Source: Bacteroidia bacterium
Lineage (GTDB): Bacteria > Bacteroidota > Bacteroidia > CAIKAF01
Assembly (NCBI GenBank): GCA_016742095.1
Contig: JACVCJ010000028.1
Span: forward strand, 1 to 46,517
Direction of reading: 5' to 3'
DNA: 46,517 nucleotides
A model generated the notes under the pieces. The model was not told the DNA's origin. It worked only from the letters and a program-made list of their open reading frames with translations, and did no database searches. The translations under genes were made by a program, and so were the position numbers. Below, one piece after another: positions 1 through 10,560 of this stretch. The first letter of the stretch is position 1. Each line of letters starts with the position of its first letter.

Positions 1-162
1 GGCCTGTACTGTGCGGGCGACTGGGTGCGTATGCGTACGCCGGTAATGCTCATGGAAGCGGCCTGCACCAGTGCCCAGCTGGCGGCCAACGCTATACTGC
101 GGCAGAACGGTTTGCAGGAGACTGCTCTTTTCGGGGTACCCGAAAAAGGTCTTCTTTCCTGA
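1..162 (+). CDS. C-terminal end of an FAD-dependent desaturase/amine-oxidase-like protein (partial)
   Basis: Only the last 53 codons are inside the window; the reading frame is open from base 1 to a TGA at 160-162. The visible peptide begins GLYCAGDWV and continues with PVMLMEAACTSAQLAAN. This is the C-terminal FAD-contacting segment of the phytoene-desaturase/amine-oxidase family: an AGDW motif followed by a helix ending in small residues that caps the flavin. In that family the closest look-alikes are carotenoid desaturases and hydroxysqualene or protoporphyrinogen oxidases. The substrate cannot be told from this fragment. A 9-bp inverted repeat (127-148) lies inside the coding end but has no T-run after it. 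A 128-bp gap separates this gene from guaB. Confidence 0.7.
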   Translation, partial: GLYCAGDWVRMRTPVMLMEAACTSAQLAANAILRQNGLQETALFGVPEKGLLS

Positions 163-260
163 AAATCAATGCATAAATAGACTTCGTTGTGCGGTTGAAA
201 AGATGAAAAAAAGGAGTTGTTAACCTTGTGCTAAAAGCCCTCCGGTTTCGCGATCTTTTT

Positions 261-268
261 TATCTTTG
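261..268 (+). promoter_or_regulatory. Promoter -7 element upstream of guaB
   Basis: TATCTTTG matches the Bacteroidota -7 consensus TAnnTTTG and sits 22 bp before the guaB start codon. No good TTTG -33 element is seen at the expected distance, so only half of the promoter is supported. Confidence 0.5.
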
Positions 269-284
269 CCCAATTTTTCTATAA

Positions 285-1769
<1,485 letters not shown>

Positions 1770-1792
1770 AACTATCTGAATCTATAAACACA

Positions 1793-3739
1793 ATGAAACT
1801 CAAGTACTCTTTACTGATTGCCGGCGTGGCAGGTATACTCGGCAGTGCTTCGGCACAAACGGGCGACCCTGTGCTGATGCGTGTCGGGAACGACAACGTA
1901 ACGCTGTCTGAATTTGAAATGATCTACAAGAAAAATCTGCAGAAAGATCAGAAAATTACGCAGGAATCTCTGGACGAGTATATCAAGCTCTTCACCAATT
2001 TTAAACTGAAAGTACAGGCGGCCAGAGATGCCGGTATCGATACCGGGCGTGCCTTTGTAACGGAATATTCCGGCTACAGACGCCAGCTGGCCCAGCCCTA
2101 CCTGAAAGATAAAGCCGCCGAGGAAAAACTGGCCCGTATCTATGCCGAACGCGCGGCGAAGGACGTACGTGTAAGCCATATCCTCATTAAAAGCAAAAAC
2201 GAATGCGATACGGCCGCTGCGGCTAAAAAAGCACAGGAACTCACCGCCAGACTGAAAAAAGGCCTCAAATGGGAAGATGCCGTAGCGCAGTATTCCGAGG
2301 ACGAATTTACCAAAGCGGCCGGCGGGGACCTGGGATGGTTCACATCGGGTATGTGGGCCTATGCCTTCGAAAATGCAGCCTACGGACTGAAGAACAACGA
2401 GGTTTCGGCCCCGGTGAAAACATCCTACGGTTATCACATCATCCGCAAGACCGACGAGCGTGCCGCCCGCGGCGAAGTGAAAGTGGCCCACATTTTTGTG
2501 GCTGCTCCTGAAAAAGACGCCGATGCCGTGGCCAAGGCCAAAGCCAGGATCACGGAAGCATACGATAAACTCACGGCCGGCGGTACCTGGACCGACGTAC
2601 TGATGGCCTACAGCGAAGACCGCAACTCCATGAGCATGGGCGGCGAACTGCCCGCCTTCGGTATCGGACAGATGGTACCTTCGTTCGAAGATGCAGCCTA
2701 TGGCCTCAGGACCGTAGGTGAGTATTCCAAACCGGTACAGACCAAATTCGGCTGGCACATCCTGCGCCTTTCCGAAAAGAAAACGGCTCCCACCTACGAC
2801 CAGGATGCCGACGGATACCTGAAAAAAGTACAGAAAAGCGCCCAGCTTACCCGTATCCTGAACGATAATTTCACGGCCCGTATCAAGCCGGAAGTAGCTT
2901 TCAGCGAAAACCAGAAATTCTGGAGCGACCTGCTGGCCTCCATCGGAACGGGCAACGTACGTGTATCCCGCCTCGACAGCATTGCCAATGCGCCCCTGTT
3001 CAGCGTCGAAGGGGTACAGGTAATGTATAAGGATTTTGCCGATTACTTTAAACCGCGTGTGCCCCGCAACGGCGATATCAACTACTGCAGCCTGCGCGAA
3101 AAATACTATATGCCTTATGTACAGCAGAAAGTGGGCGAAGCCTACGAATCGGAGCTGGAGACCAAATTCCCGGAATACCGCGGCCTGATGAAAGAATTCA
3201 AGGAAGGTATGATGCAGTTTGAACTGATGAAGCAGAACGTATGGGACAAATCGGTGGAAGACACCGCCGGTCTGCGCGCCTACTTTAACCAGCACCGCAG
3301 CGAATACATGTGGGGCCCGCGTAACGAAGCCATTCAGTTCACTTCGGCCGACAGCAATGCCCTGGCCGCCCTGCTGCCTTCCCTGGATAAACTGGCTGCC
3401 GGTAAGACCAGCGTAGACAAACTGCTGAAAAAAGTGAACAAAAAAGAAACGGTGATCACTACCTCGGTGGTGCTGGAAGAAAAGACCGATAACGAAGGCC
3501 TGATCGCCACACACATCAAATCGGGACAGGTATCGCCGGTGTTCCGTTCCAAAGAGAACCAGAACGTACTGGTACTTACCACGGAGCGTGCACCCGAGCC
3601 GAAGGACCTGAAAGACGTAAAAGGCGCGGTGATCTCCAGGTACCAGGAATACCTGGAGAACGAATGGATCAATGTGCTGAAGGCCCGTTACCCCGTTCAG
3701 GTAGACAATAAAGTACTGTATAAACTTATAACACGTTAA
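1793..3739 (+). CDS. Periplasmic peptidyl-prolyl isomerase with two parvulin domains (SurA/PpiC-like)
   Basis: This 648-aa protein starts with a signal peptide (MKLKYSLLIAGVAGILGSASAQ). An N-terminal SurA-like chaperone segment follows (about 25-120), then two parvulin (PpiC rotamase) domains. The first spans about 120-220 (VRVSHILIK, GGDLGWF, YGYHIIR) and the second about 228-330 (VKVAHIFV, GGELPAFG, FGWHILR). The remaining roughly 310 residues are not recognisable as a rotamase domain and resemble a chaperone extension. Its likely role is folding outer-membrane and secreted proteins in the periplasm. Its stop codon overlaps the start of the next gene by one base (TAATG), so the two are translationally coupled. 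Two more proteins of the same type follow directly. Confidence 0.9.
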   Translation: MKLKYSLLIAGVAGILGSASAQTGDPVLMRVGNDNVTLSEFEMIYKKNLQKDQKITQESLDEYIKLFTNFKLKVQAARDAGIDTGRAFVTEYSGYRRQLAQPYLKDKAAEEKLARIYAERAAKDVRVSHILIKSKNECDTAAAAKKAQELTARLKKGLKWEDAVAQYSEDEFTKAAGGDLGWFTSGMWAYAFENAAYGLKNNEVSAPVKTSYGYHIIRKTDERAARGEVKVAHIFVAAPEKDADAVAKAKARITEAYDKLTAGGTWTDVLMAYSEDRNSMSMGGELPAFGIGQMVPSFEDAAYGLRTVGEYSKPVQTKFGWHILRLSEKKTAPTYDQDADGYLKKVQKSAQLTRILNDNFTARIKPEVAFSENQKFWSDLLASIGTGNVRVSRLDSIANAPLFSVEGVQVMYKDFADYFKPRVPRNGDINYCSLREKYYMPYVQQKVGEAYESELETKFPEYRGLMKEFKEGMMQFELMKQNVWDKSVEDTAGLRAYFNQHRSEYMWGPRNEAIQFTSADSNALAALLPSLDKLAAGKTSVDKLLKKVNKKETVITTSVVLEEKTDNEGLIATHIKSGQVSPVFRSKENQNVLVLTTERAPEPKDLKDVKGAVISRYQEYLENEWINVLKARYPVQVDNKVLYKLITR

Positions 3740-4596
3740 TGAAGCATACGGCGCGGACCTGTATACTCAGTTCTCTTTTCCTGCTGGTTGCCTGTGGCAG
3801 CGGGCCGGACAGGGGAGAAGTGGTTGCCCGTGCCGGCGATGCCGAATTATACGAAGCAGATCTGAAAGAGGCTGTTCCTTCCGGTTTGAACGAAAGGGAC
3901 AGCCTCCTTTTTTTACAGGGCTACGTAACGCGCTGGACCCAGGAACAGCTTATCTATCAGCTGGCCCTGGAAAACCTGCCCGAAGAAGAAGCCCGCATCG
4001 ATGAAGAAGTGCAGCAGTACAAACGTTCGCTCATGATCTTTGCCTATGAGAACGAACTGGTGCGCAAAAAACTGGACACTACCGTTACCCCCGCCGAGAC
4101 CGAAGCGTATTTCAATGAACATAAAAGCGATTTTGCCCTGCAGCAAAGCATTGTAAAATACCACCTTATGATCTTCCCGGAAGGAGCCAAAGGCAGCGAA
4201 AAAGCGCTGAAACTGTTTGCTTCACCGGGTACGGAAGACCTGTCGGAACTCACCCGTTTCTGCAGCGAAACCGCATATCAGTGCAGCCTGGAGGATGAAT
4301 GGTCGACCACCGAAGAGCTGAAAATGCAGGTAAAACCGCTGCCTGCCTGGCTGGAATCCAACAGCCTGGCCGCCGGTAAGATCTATCGTTTTACCGACTC
4401 TACACTCAGTTACGCACTAAAGATCAACGAACTTAAAATAAATAAGGATATTCCTCCGTTAGACTTCGTGAAAAATGAGATCCGGGAAATAATCCTCAAT
4501 AAACGTAAAACGGTATTGCTAAATGCTATCCGTACGGATATTTTTACCGAAGCCGAAAAAAAGAAAACAACCGAAATATATCTGCCTCTTAAATAG
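3739..4596 (+). CDS. SurA-N-like periplasmic lipoprotein without a recognisable rotamase domain
   Basis: The 285-aa product has a lipoprotein signal ending in LLVACGSG (lipobox cysteine at residue 20), so it is probably anchored to a membrane facing the periplasm. Residues about 25-130 resemble the N-terminal chaperone part of SurA/PrsA proteins (GDAELYEADLKEAV, then helices rich in Glu and Lys). The segment VTPAETEAYFNEHKSDF is the usual lead-in to a parvulin domain. However, the conserved rotamase motifs (SHILI, GGDLG, GYHI) are missing, so it probably binds clients without isomerase activity. It is coupled to the upstream gene by a TAATG overlap, and the next gene starts directly after its stop. 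The three genes are therefore likely co-expressed and may act on the same clients. Confidence 0.75.
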   Translation: MKHTARTCILSSLFLLVACGSGPDRGEVVARAGDAELYEADLKEAVPSGLNERDSLLFLQGYVTRWTQEQLIYQLALENLPEEEARIDEEVQQYKRSLMIFAYENELVRKKLDTTVTPAETEAYFNEHKSDFALQQSIVKYHLMIFPEGAKGSEKALKLFASPGTEDLSELTRFCSETAYQCSLEDEWSTTEELKMQVKPLPAWLESNSLAAGKIYRFTDSTLSYALKINELKINKDIPPLDFVKNEIREIILNKRKTVLLNAIRTDIFTEAEKKKTTEIYLPLK

Positions 4597-5940
4597 ATGA
4601 AAAAACTTTTTGTAATACTGGGATTCCTGTGTGGCATATCACTTCATGCACAGATCGTGATCGATGAAGTGGTGGGCGTGGTCGGCGCCGAACCGATCCT
4701 GCTGAGTGAAGTGGAAGAACAGGCCCAGAACGACTTTATGGAAGGACAGGTGACCGCACGCGATTTTAAAACGAAATGCGGCCTGTTCGAACGTCTGCTG
4801 TTTGAAAAAATGCTGCTGAACCAGGCCGAAAAAGATTCCCTGGTGGTAAGCGACGACCAGGTGGAAACCGAGATGGACCGCCGTATGCAGTACTTTATTA
4901 TCCAGGCCGGCGGTGAAAAACAGCTCGAGGAATTCCTGGGACAGACCATCCCGGAGATCAAGAAGAACTTCCGCGATAACATCCGCAAACAGCTGCTGGT
5001 ACAACAGATGCAGCAAAAAGTGATCGAGCGCGTAAAAGTGACCCCGGCCGAAGTAAAGGCCTATTTCAACGAAATTCCGAAGGACAGTCTGCCCCTCGTA
5101 GCGTCCGAAATAGAATACGCACAGATCACCATTCTGCCGAAACCTTCGGACGAGGCCCGTGCTGCGGCACGCCGTCATGCCCAGAAGATCCGGGAAGACA
5201 TCGGCAAGGGCAGTTCCTTCTGTCTCAAAGCCCGGCTCGAGAGCGAAGACATCGCTTCGGCACAGAACTGCGGTGAGCTGGGTTTCCTGCGTCGCGAAGA
5301 CCTGGTGCCCGAGTTCTCGGCTGCCGCCTTCCGCCTCAAAAATTCCACCGAAATATCCGAAGTGGTAGAGACCGAATTCGGTTTCCACATTATACAGCTG
5401 ATCGAAAAACGCGGCGAAATGGCCAATTTCAGGCATATACTCATACGCGCCAAAGTGAGCGACGAAGCGCTGGACCTGGCCGCTAAACAGCTCGACAGTA
5501 TTTCCATCGTACTCGAAAAAGACAGCCTGGCCTTTGCAAAACTGGCCGAAAAATATTCCAGCGATATGGAAACCCGCTTCAACGGCGGTAAAGTGGTGAA
5601 CCAGCGCGCCGGCAGCAGTAAATTCAAAGACGACGAGCTGGACCCCTATGCCCGTATCGAGATCATGCCGCTGCAGCCCGGACAGGTAAGCCGTCCGCAC
5701 GTTTACCAGATGCAGACCGGGCAGACCGCTTTCCGTATTGTTAAACTGCTTACCCGTTCGGCCCCGCACGTAGCCGATCTTAAAAACGATTTCCCGGTGA
5801 TCGAACAGGCCGCCCTGGCCAATAAACAGGCCGACGCCGTTGCCAAATGGATCGAGAAAAAACAGGGAGAAGTGTATATTCGCATCGGAGATATCTATGC
5901 CGGATGCCCTTTTGACAATAACTGGAAACAGGAAAAATAA
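4597..5940 (+). CDS. surA: SurA-type periplasmic chaperone/peptidyl-prolyl isomerase
   Basis: The 447-aa protein has a signal peptide (MKKLFVILGFLCGISLHAQ). It then has the typical SurA N-terminus, IDEVVGVVGAEPILLSEVEEQ in meaning: an IVAVVGDE-type start followed by helices to about residue 165. Two parvulin domains follow. The first (about 168-272) carries EYAQITI, CGELGFL and FGFHIIQ. The second (about 275-385) starts NFRHILI and has GGKVVNQ, and looks less canonical. This architecture is that of SurA, which escorts beta-barrel proteins to the BAM complex. The ATG at 4597 directly follows the preceding stop codon. The MoxR gene begins 19 bp after its stop. Confidence 0.88.
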   Translation: MKKLFVILGFLCGISLHAQIVIDEVVGVVGAEPILLSEVEEQAQNDFMEGQVTARDFKTKCGLFERLLFEKMLLNQAEKDSLVVSDDQVETEMDRRMQYFIIQAGGEKQLEEFLGQTIPEIKKNFRDNIRKQLLVQQMQQKVIERVKVTPAEVKAYFNEIPKDSLPLVASEIEYAQITILPKPSDEARAAARRHAQKIREDIGKGSSFCLKARLESEDIASAQNCGELGFLRREDLVPEFSAAAFRLKNSTEISEVVETEFGFHIIQLIEKRGEMANFRHILIRAKVSDEALDLAAKQLDSISIVLEKDSLAFAKLAEKYSSDMETRFNGGKVVNQRAGSSKFKDDELDPYARIEIMPLQPGQVSRPHVYQMQTGQTAFRIVKLLTRSAPHVADLKNDFPVIEQAALANKQADAVAKWIEKKQGEVYIRIGDIYAGCPFDNNWKQEK

Positions 5941-5959
5941 CCAAAACGAAACTTACTCT

Positions 5960-6919
<960 letters not shown>

Positions 6920-6920
6920 G

Positions 6921-7703
6921 ATGAAATTTGAAAAATGGCAGGGGACCGGTAACGATTTCATTTTCGTATATGACCCGGAAGCCGCATTGCAGCTTTCGCA
7001 GAAGGAAATAGCCATGCTCTGCCACCGCCGTTTCGGCATCGGGGCCGACGGGTTCATTGCCTGGCAGCTGATCGACAGTACTCCTTTCATGAAATACTAT
7101 AATTCCGACGGACGCGAAAGTACCATGTGCGGTAACGGCGGACGTTGTTTTGCCGCTTATTCCGTGTACAATGAACTGGCGGCCATCGATATTCCCTTTC
7201 ATTTTAACGCGGTGGACGGTCCGCACGAAGCCCGCATACAGAAAGATGCCGAAGGCCTGTACCGCGTGGAACTGAAAATGAGCGACGTGAAAGCGCCCGA
7301 ACTCAACGGAAATGATACCATTCTCCATACCGGCTCACCGCATTATGTAATGCCTGTCGATGCCGCATTCCTGGAACGGGGATCCATTGTGGAAGCGGCC
7401 CGTGCCATACGCAATAACGATCGTTTCCGTGCCGAAGGCATCAATGTGAATTTTGTACATGCCGACGCCGGGGGAAACCTGCACATGCGTACCTACGAAC
7501 GCGGTGTGGAAGACGAGACCTACAGCTGCGGTACCGGGGTTACGGCGGCCGCCCTGGCCTTTTACCCGGTGCTGAAAAAAGAACACGTATACGTACGCAC
7601 GCCCGGTGGAAACCTCGAAGTCCGCTTTAAACCGCTCGCAGCCGGTTTTGAAGACGTATGGCTCACCGGGCCGGCGGCGCTGGTGTTCGAAGGCAGCCTG
7701 TAA
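6921..7703 (+). CDS. dapF: Diaminopimelate epimerase
   Basis: DapF converts LL- to meso-diaminopimelate for lysine and peptidoglycan synthesis. The 260-aa product has the hallmark N-terminus KWQGTGNDF. It carries the two catalytic cysteines expected for this cofactor-independent racemase: Cys70 in the MCGNGGRC motif and Cys203 in YSCGTGVTAAAL. The C-terminus has the family's TPGG and VWLTGPA motifs. The start codon lies one base after the moxR stop, so it probably belongs to the same transcription unit. Confidence 0.97.
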   Translation: MKFEKWQGTGNDFIFVYDPEAALQLSQKEIAMLCHRRFGIGADGFIAWQLIDSTPFMKYYNSDGRESTMCGNGGRCFAAYSVYNELAAIDIPFHFNAVDGPHEARIQKDAEGLYRVELKMSDVKAPELNGNDTILHTGSPHYVMPVDAAFLERGSIVEAARAIRNNDRFRAEGINVNFVHADAGGNLHMRTYERGVEDETYSCGTGVTAAALAFYPVLKKEHVYVRTPGGNLEVRFKPLAAGFEDVWLTGPAALVFEGSL

Positions 7704-7784
7704 ATATGGTCATTTTTGCAGAAAGATACGCCCTGCTTGCTTTTCAGCAGTATCTCCGTATATTGATGCACCTTACACCATCTT

Positions 7785-8531
7785 ATGAACCTGTTTTCCT
7801 TCCTGAAGAAAAAGAACGGGCCCATGACTTCCGGTGGTCCTGTACCCATGCTCCGTGTAAATGAGCGGGGCGGCGCTCTGCTGGCCTGCGGCGAACAAAA
7901 CTGCGTATGGATACTGGCCCCTTTCCACGATATTGGCGCACCTGTATACGTAAAAGGCCCGGACGTGCCCGTAGAGGCCGTTATTGTACTGAACCGTCAC
8001 CGCGAAGGCTGTCTGCCGCTCACTTCCTTTTTTGCCGCGGACGCTTCCCTGCCTGCGGGCGAAATTTACGTGAGCGATCCCGCCAACCCGCACGACTGGC
8101 ACCCGGGCTATCCCGATCCGCAGGGTATAAATGCGCTGCTGACCGTAAGATCCCTGCCTCAGGAAATGCAGATCGGCGAACTGCGTATATGCTTTCACCC
8201 CGGCGACGGGTTTGTGAAAGTAGAACGGGTAAATCCACACAGTGGCTGTAAAACAGTGTTTTATGTGGGAACAGATATACGTTTTACCGAAGAAGAAGAA
8301 GGTACATTCGGTTCCCGGGAACTCTATTTCTGTGGTAATTTCGAAGAGCAGGGTTTCGAACATACGTTCAGAGCCATTGTCAATGCCGGGGTTTCCTCAG
8401 CGGCCGGTAAACTGCATATTTTTATGTGTCGTGACTGGATCCGGGGTAACGGCGAAAACTATATACAGGCTTTTAATCATATGGGTTTTACGGTGTACAG
8501 CAGCGGTGCGCCGGCTGCGGATATGAACTGA
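7785..8531 (+). CDS. Uncharacterised protein, possibly a metal-ligand-less beta-lactamase-like fold
   Basis: I do not recognise a named family for this 248-aa protein. It has no signal peptide or membrane segment. The N-terminus (MNLFSFLKKKNGP) is followed by a beta-rich region. The order of elements is reminiscent of a metallo-beta-lactamase fold: a LLACGEQNCVWIL strand, then VEAVIVLNRHREGCLPL where a THxHxDHxxGL zinc motif would sit, IYVSDP, and TVFYVGTDI where a YTGDT motif would be. If so, the metal ligands have been lost. The C-terminus has IFMCRDWIRGNGENYIQAF, where an LTH-type segment might be expected. This is pattern matching by eye and could be wrong. It lies 81 bp after dapF and may or may not share its transcript. 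Confidence 0.6.
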   Translation: MNLFSFLKKKNGPMTSGGPVPMLRVNERGGALLACGEQNCVWILAPFHDIGAPVYVKGPDVPVEAVIVLNRHREGCLPLTSFFAADASLPAGEIYVSDPANPHDWHPGYPDPQGINALLTVRSLPQEMQIGELRICFHPGDGFVKVERVNPHSGCKTVFYVGTDIRFTEEEEGTFGSRELYFCGNFEEQGFEHTFRAIVNAGVSSAAGKLHIFMCRDWIRGNGENYIQAFNHMGFTVYSSGAPAADMN

Positions 8532-8582
8532 AGCCGTCATGTAACCCTGTGCCTGTATTTACGTATATGTATAAAAGTATCA

Positions 8583-8610
8583 CCGTTTACTCAGGAAATG
8601 CCCGTTTACT
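8583..8610. repeat. Two direct repeats CCGTTTACT upstream of the first T9SS cargo gene
   Basis: CCGTTTACT occurs at 8583-8591 and again at 8602-8610, 19 bp start to start. The pair lies about 30 bp before a TATCTTTC element (8642-8649) that could be a weak -7 box. The near two-helical-turn spacing suits an operator, but no regulator is known. Confidence 0.45.
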
Positions 8611-8667
8611 AAAAAACGTATACTTGTCCGGCAATATGTCCTATCTTTCATATAAAATAGTTTCTCT

Positions 8668-9576
8668 ATGAAATACCTGTCCACACTGTCCGCGCTTCTT
8701 TTCTGCAGCTTCTTCCCTCGTATTTCCCCGGCCCAGATCGTTTATACCGACATCGATCCGGAATACCAGGGCAGTGGGTTTAACCTGGACCTGAATGGCG
8801 ACGGAACGAACGATTTCTATATCGGTGGGACCTTTGTTCCCGGGGGATCGGCTCTTCTTGGCGGTGGCGGAAAAGTATACTCCATTATACGTCTTGACTA
8901 TGGTTACACGTTCAAGGGCGATCCGGGAGCGCCGCGTATATTTGAGAACGGGGATACCGTAGGTATAACTCCGGCTACTTTAGTGGGTGGCCAGGAATAT
9001 TCCCGCCTGATGTTTGAGGAATACTGGAATTCCTACCCCTCCAACAACATAGGTCCCCAGACGCAGCATGTACAGCCCCTGGCCAATAAATACCTGGGAC
9101 TGGCTATAGAACTGAACGGACAAAAGCACTACGGATGGATTAAATTCTCCAAAGTTTCTGTACCAAACGGTCTGGACTGGCTCATTTTTAAATCGTATGC
9201 CTTCAATACCGTGCCGGATAGTATGATCGTTATCCAGGACCCTAACTCCGGTAATGCGGATGAAGAAACGGATCCGGTATATGTACCGGCCACATCGGGA
9301 GGAACTCCGGCAATGCCCGGCGAAGATCCTGTGTATATGGCGTATCCCAATCCCGTGAAAGCCGGACAGGCCATACATATTTCCCGGCATTCGGATGTGA
9401 AGCGCCTCGATGTACTGAATATGAACGGCAATACCATTTTTACACGTACATACGGAGCCGGTACCAAAGAAATTCACTTTTATGAACCGGGCCTTAAAAC
9501 CGGCACGTACCTGATGCGTATCATCTACGCGGATAACGAAGAGGTGCCTACCGTACACCGTATTGTAGTGGAATAG
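8668..9576 (+). CDS. Secreted protein with T9SS type-A sorting domain (paralog 1)
   Basis: The 302-aa protein has a signal peptide (about residues 1-23, ending near SPAQIVYTD). A segment LDLNGDGTNDFYI follows, which looks like a calcium-binding or FG-GAP-like loop. The middle domain (about 50-195) has motifs KYLGLAIELNGQKHYGWIKFSKVSV and SYAFNTVPDS. This resembles segments common in Bacteroidota surface proteins of unknown function. The last ~80 residues form a T9SS type-A C-terminal sorting domain: YPNPVKAGQ, then LDVLNMNGNTIF, then GTYLMRI and a short final strand. Such domains direct proteins through the type IX secretion system to the surface or medium. The next gene is a tandem paralog with near-identical sorting-domain DNA. 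The mature protein's activity is unknown. Confidence 0.85.
   Translation: MKYLSTLSALLFCSFFPRISPAQIVYTDIDPEYQGSGFNLDLNGDGTNDFYIGGTFVPGGSALLGGGGKVYSIIRLDYGYTFKGDPGAPRIFENGDTVGITPATLVGGQEYSRLMFEEYWNSYPSNNIGPQTQHVQPLANKYLGLAIELNGQKHYGWIKFSKVSVPNGLDWLIFKSYAFNTVPDSMIVIQDPNSGNADEETDPVYVPATSGGTPAMPGEDPVYMAYPNPVKAGQAIHISRHSDVKRLDVLNMNGNTIFTRTYGAGTKEIHFYEPGLKTGTYLMRIIYADNEEVPTVHRIVVE
9437..9527 (+). repeat. Sorting-domain segment nearly identical to 10415-10505
   Basis: This 91-nt stretch differs from 10415-10505 at only two positions by direct comparison. The rest of the two genes, including synonymous sites, has diverged clearly. Confidence 0.9.
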
Positions 9577-9584
9577 GGAAGCCC

Positions 9585-9623
9585 TTTGTATACAGGTCCG
9601 GTAAATTTTGTATGATTTTTGTA
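9585..9623. repeat. Three phased TTTGTA hexamers before the second T9SS cargo gene
   Basis: TTTGTA occurs at 9585-9590, 9607-9612 and 9618-9623, with start-to-start distances of 22 and 11 bp, roughly whole helical turns. The region is AT-rich, so chance is possible. TTTG is also the Bacteroidota -33 motif, and none of the copies has a -7 box at the right distance. Confidence 0.35.
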
Positions 9624-9660
9624 GAGAATTATCGTATATTTAATTAAAATATTTCATCCT

Positions 9661-10554
9661 ATGAAATACCTGTACGTTCTATCCGCCGTTCTTCTCTGCA
9701 GCTTCTTCCCGCGTGATGTCCATACGCAGATCGTTTATACGGACATCAACCCGGAAATCAGGAATAGTCTCAACCTGGACCTGAACAATGATAGTATTAA
9801 CGATTTTATTATAACGTCTGATTTTGCACCCGCAGGATCAGCTCTTCTCGGTGGAGGCGGCACACACTATTCCATGATCCGTCCCTATAGTAATTTTGTG
9901 CTGCAGGATAGTATAAGCGGACAAATGAAAATATTCGAACATGGAGATGTAGCAGGCGCCGGACCGGGTGTTTTTCTCTTTGGAGGCGATTATTATTACC
10001 GCCTTATGTTCGAGAGTTACTGGAATTCATACCCTTCGAACAGTATCAGCGACGAAAAGCAATACGTGCAGCCCGTTGCCAATAAATACCTGGGACTGGC
10101 TGTGAATGTGAACGGACAATTGTATTACGGATGGCTTAAATTTTCCAAAGTATCTGTACCGAATGGTTTTGACTGGCTTATTTTTAAGTCCTGCGCCTTT
10201 AATACCGTTCCCGGTGAACCCATTGTGATCGACGATCCCCGTCATGGTGATGAGGCTGAAGAGACCGATCCCGTATATACACCGGGTGTACAACCTGCGG
10301 AAGGAGCGGGCCTTGACCTGTATCCCAATCCGGTAAAAGCCGGGCAGACCATCCACCTTACACGTCTCTCGGATGTGGCCCGGCTCGATGTGATCAATAT
10401 GAACGGTACTACCGTTTTTACACGTACATACGAAGCCGGTACCAAAGAAATTCACTTTTACGAACCGGGCCTTAAAACCGGCACGTACCTGATGCGTATC
10501 ATCTATACAGATGCCGAACAGGTGCCTACCGTACACCGTATTGTGGTAGAGTAG
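9661..10554 (+). CDS. Secreted protein with T9SS type-A sorting domain (paralog 2)
   Basis: This 297-aa product is a paralog of the gene just upstream and has the same layout. A signal peptide comes first (MKYLYVLSAVLLCSFFP, cleavage probably near HTQIVYTD), then an LDLNNDSINDFII loop, a middle domain with KYLGLAVNVNGQLYYGW, and a T9SS type-A sorting domain from about residue 220 (LYPNPVKAGQ, LDVINMNGTTVF, GTYLMRI). The middle domains share blocks of sequence but are clearly diverged, while the sorting domains are nearly identical at DNA level. Tandem duplication is the simplest origin. It ends 6 bp before the stop of the converging minus-strand gene, with no visible terminator. Confidence 0.85.
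   Translation: MKYLYVLSAVLLCSFFPRDVHTQIVYTDINPEIRNSLNLDLNNDSINDFIITSDFAPAGSALLGGGGTHYSMIRPYSNFVLQDSISGQMKIFEHGDVAGAGPGVFLFGGDYYYRLMFESYWNSYPSNSISDEKQYVQPVANKYLGLAVNVNGQLYYGWLKFSKVSVPNGFDWLIFKSCAFNTVPGEPIVIDDPRHGDEAEETDPVYTPGVQPAEGAGLDLYPNPVKAGQTIHLTRLSDVARLDVINMNGTTVFTRTYEAGTKEIHFYEPGLKTGTYLMRIIYTDAEQVPTVHRIVVE
10415..10505 (+). repeat. Sorting-domain segment nearly identical to 9437-9527
   Basis: Second copy of the 91-nt near-identical block, lying in the last third of the paralog's sorting domain. Only two substitutions separate the copies. Confidence 0.9.
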
Positions 10555-10560
10555 AAGCTC

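Noticed and set aside
127-148. Inverted repeat as a terminator of the first gene
   Set aside because: It lies inside the coding end and is not followed by a run of T residues.
5840-5959. Upstream extension of the MoxR frame into surA
   Set aside because: The extra 40 residues overlap surA coding sequence and have no MoxR similarity; the ATG at 5960 gives the usual N-terminus.
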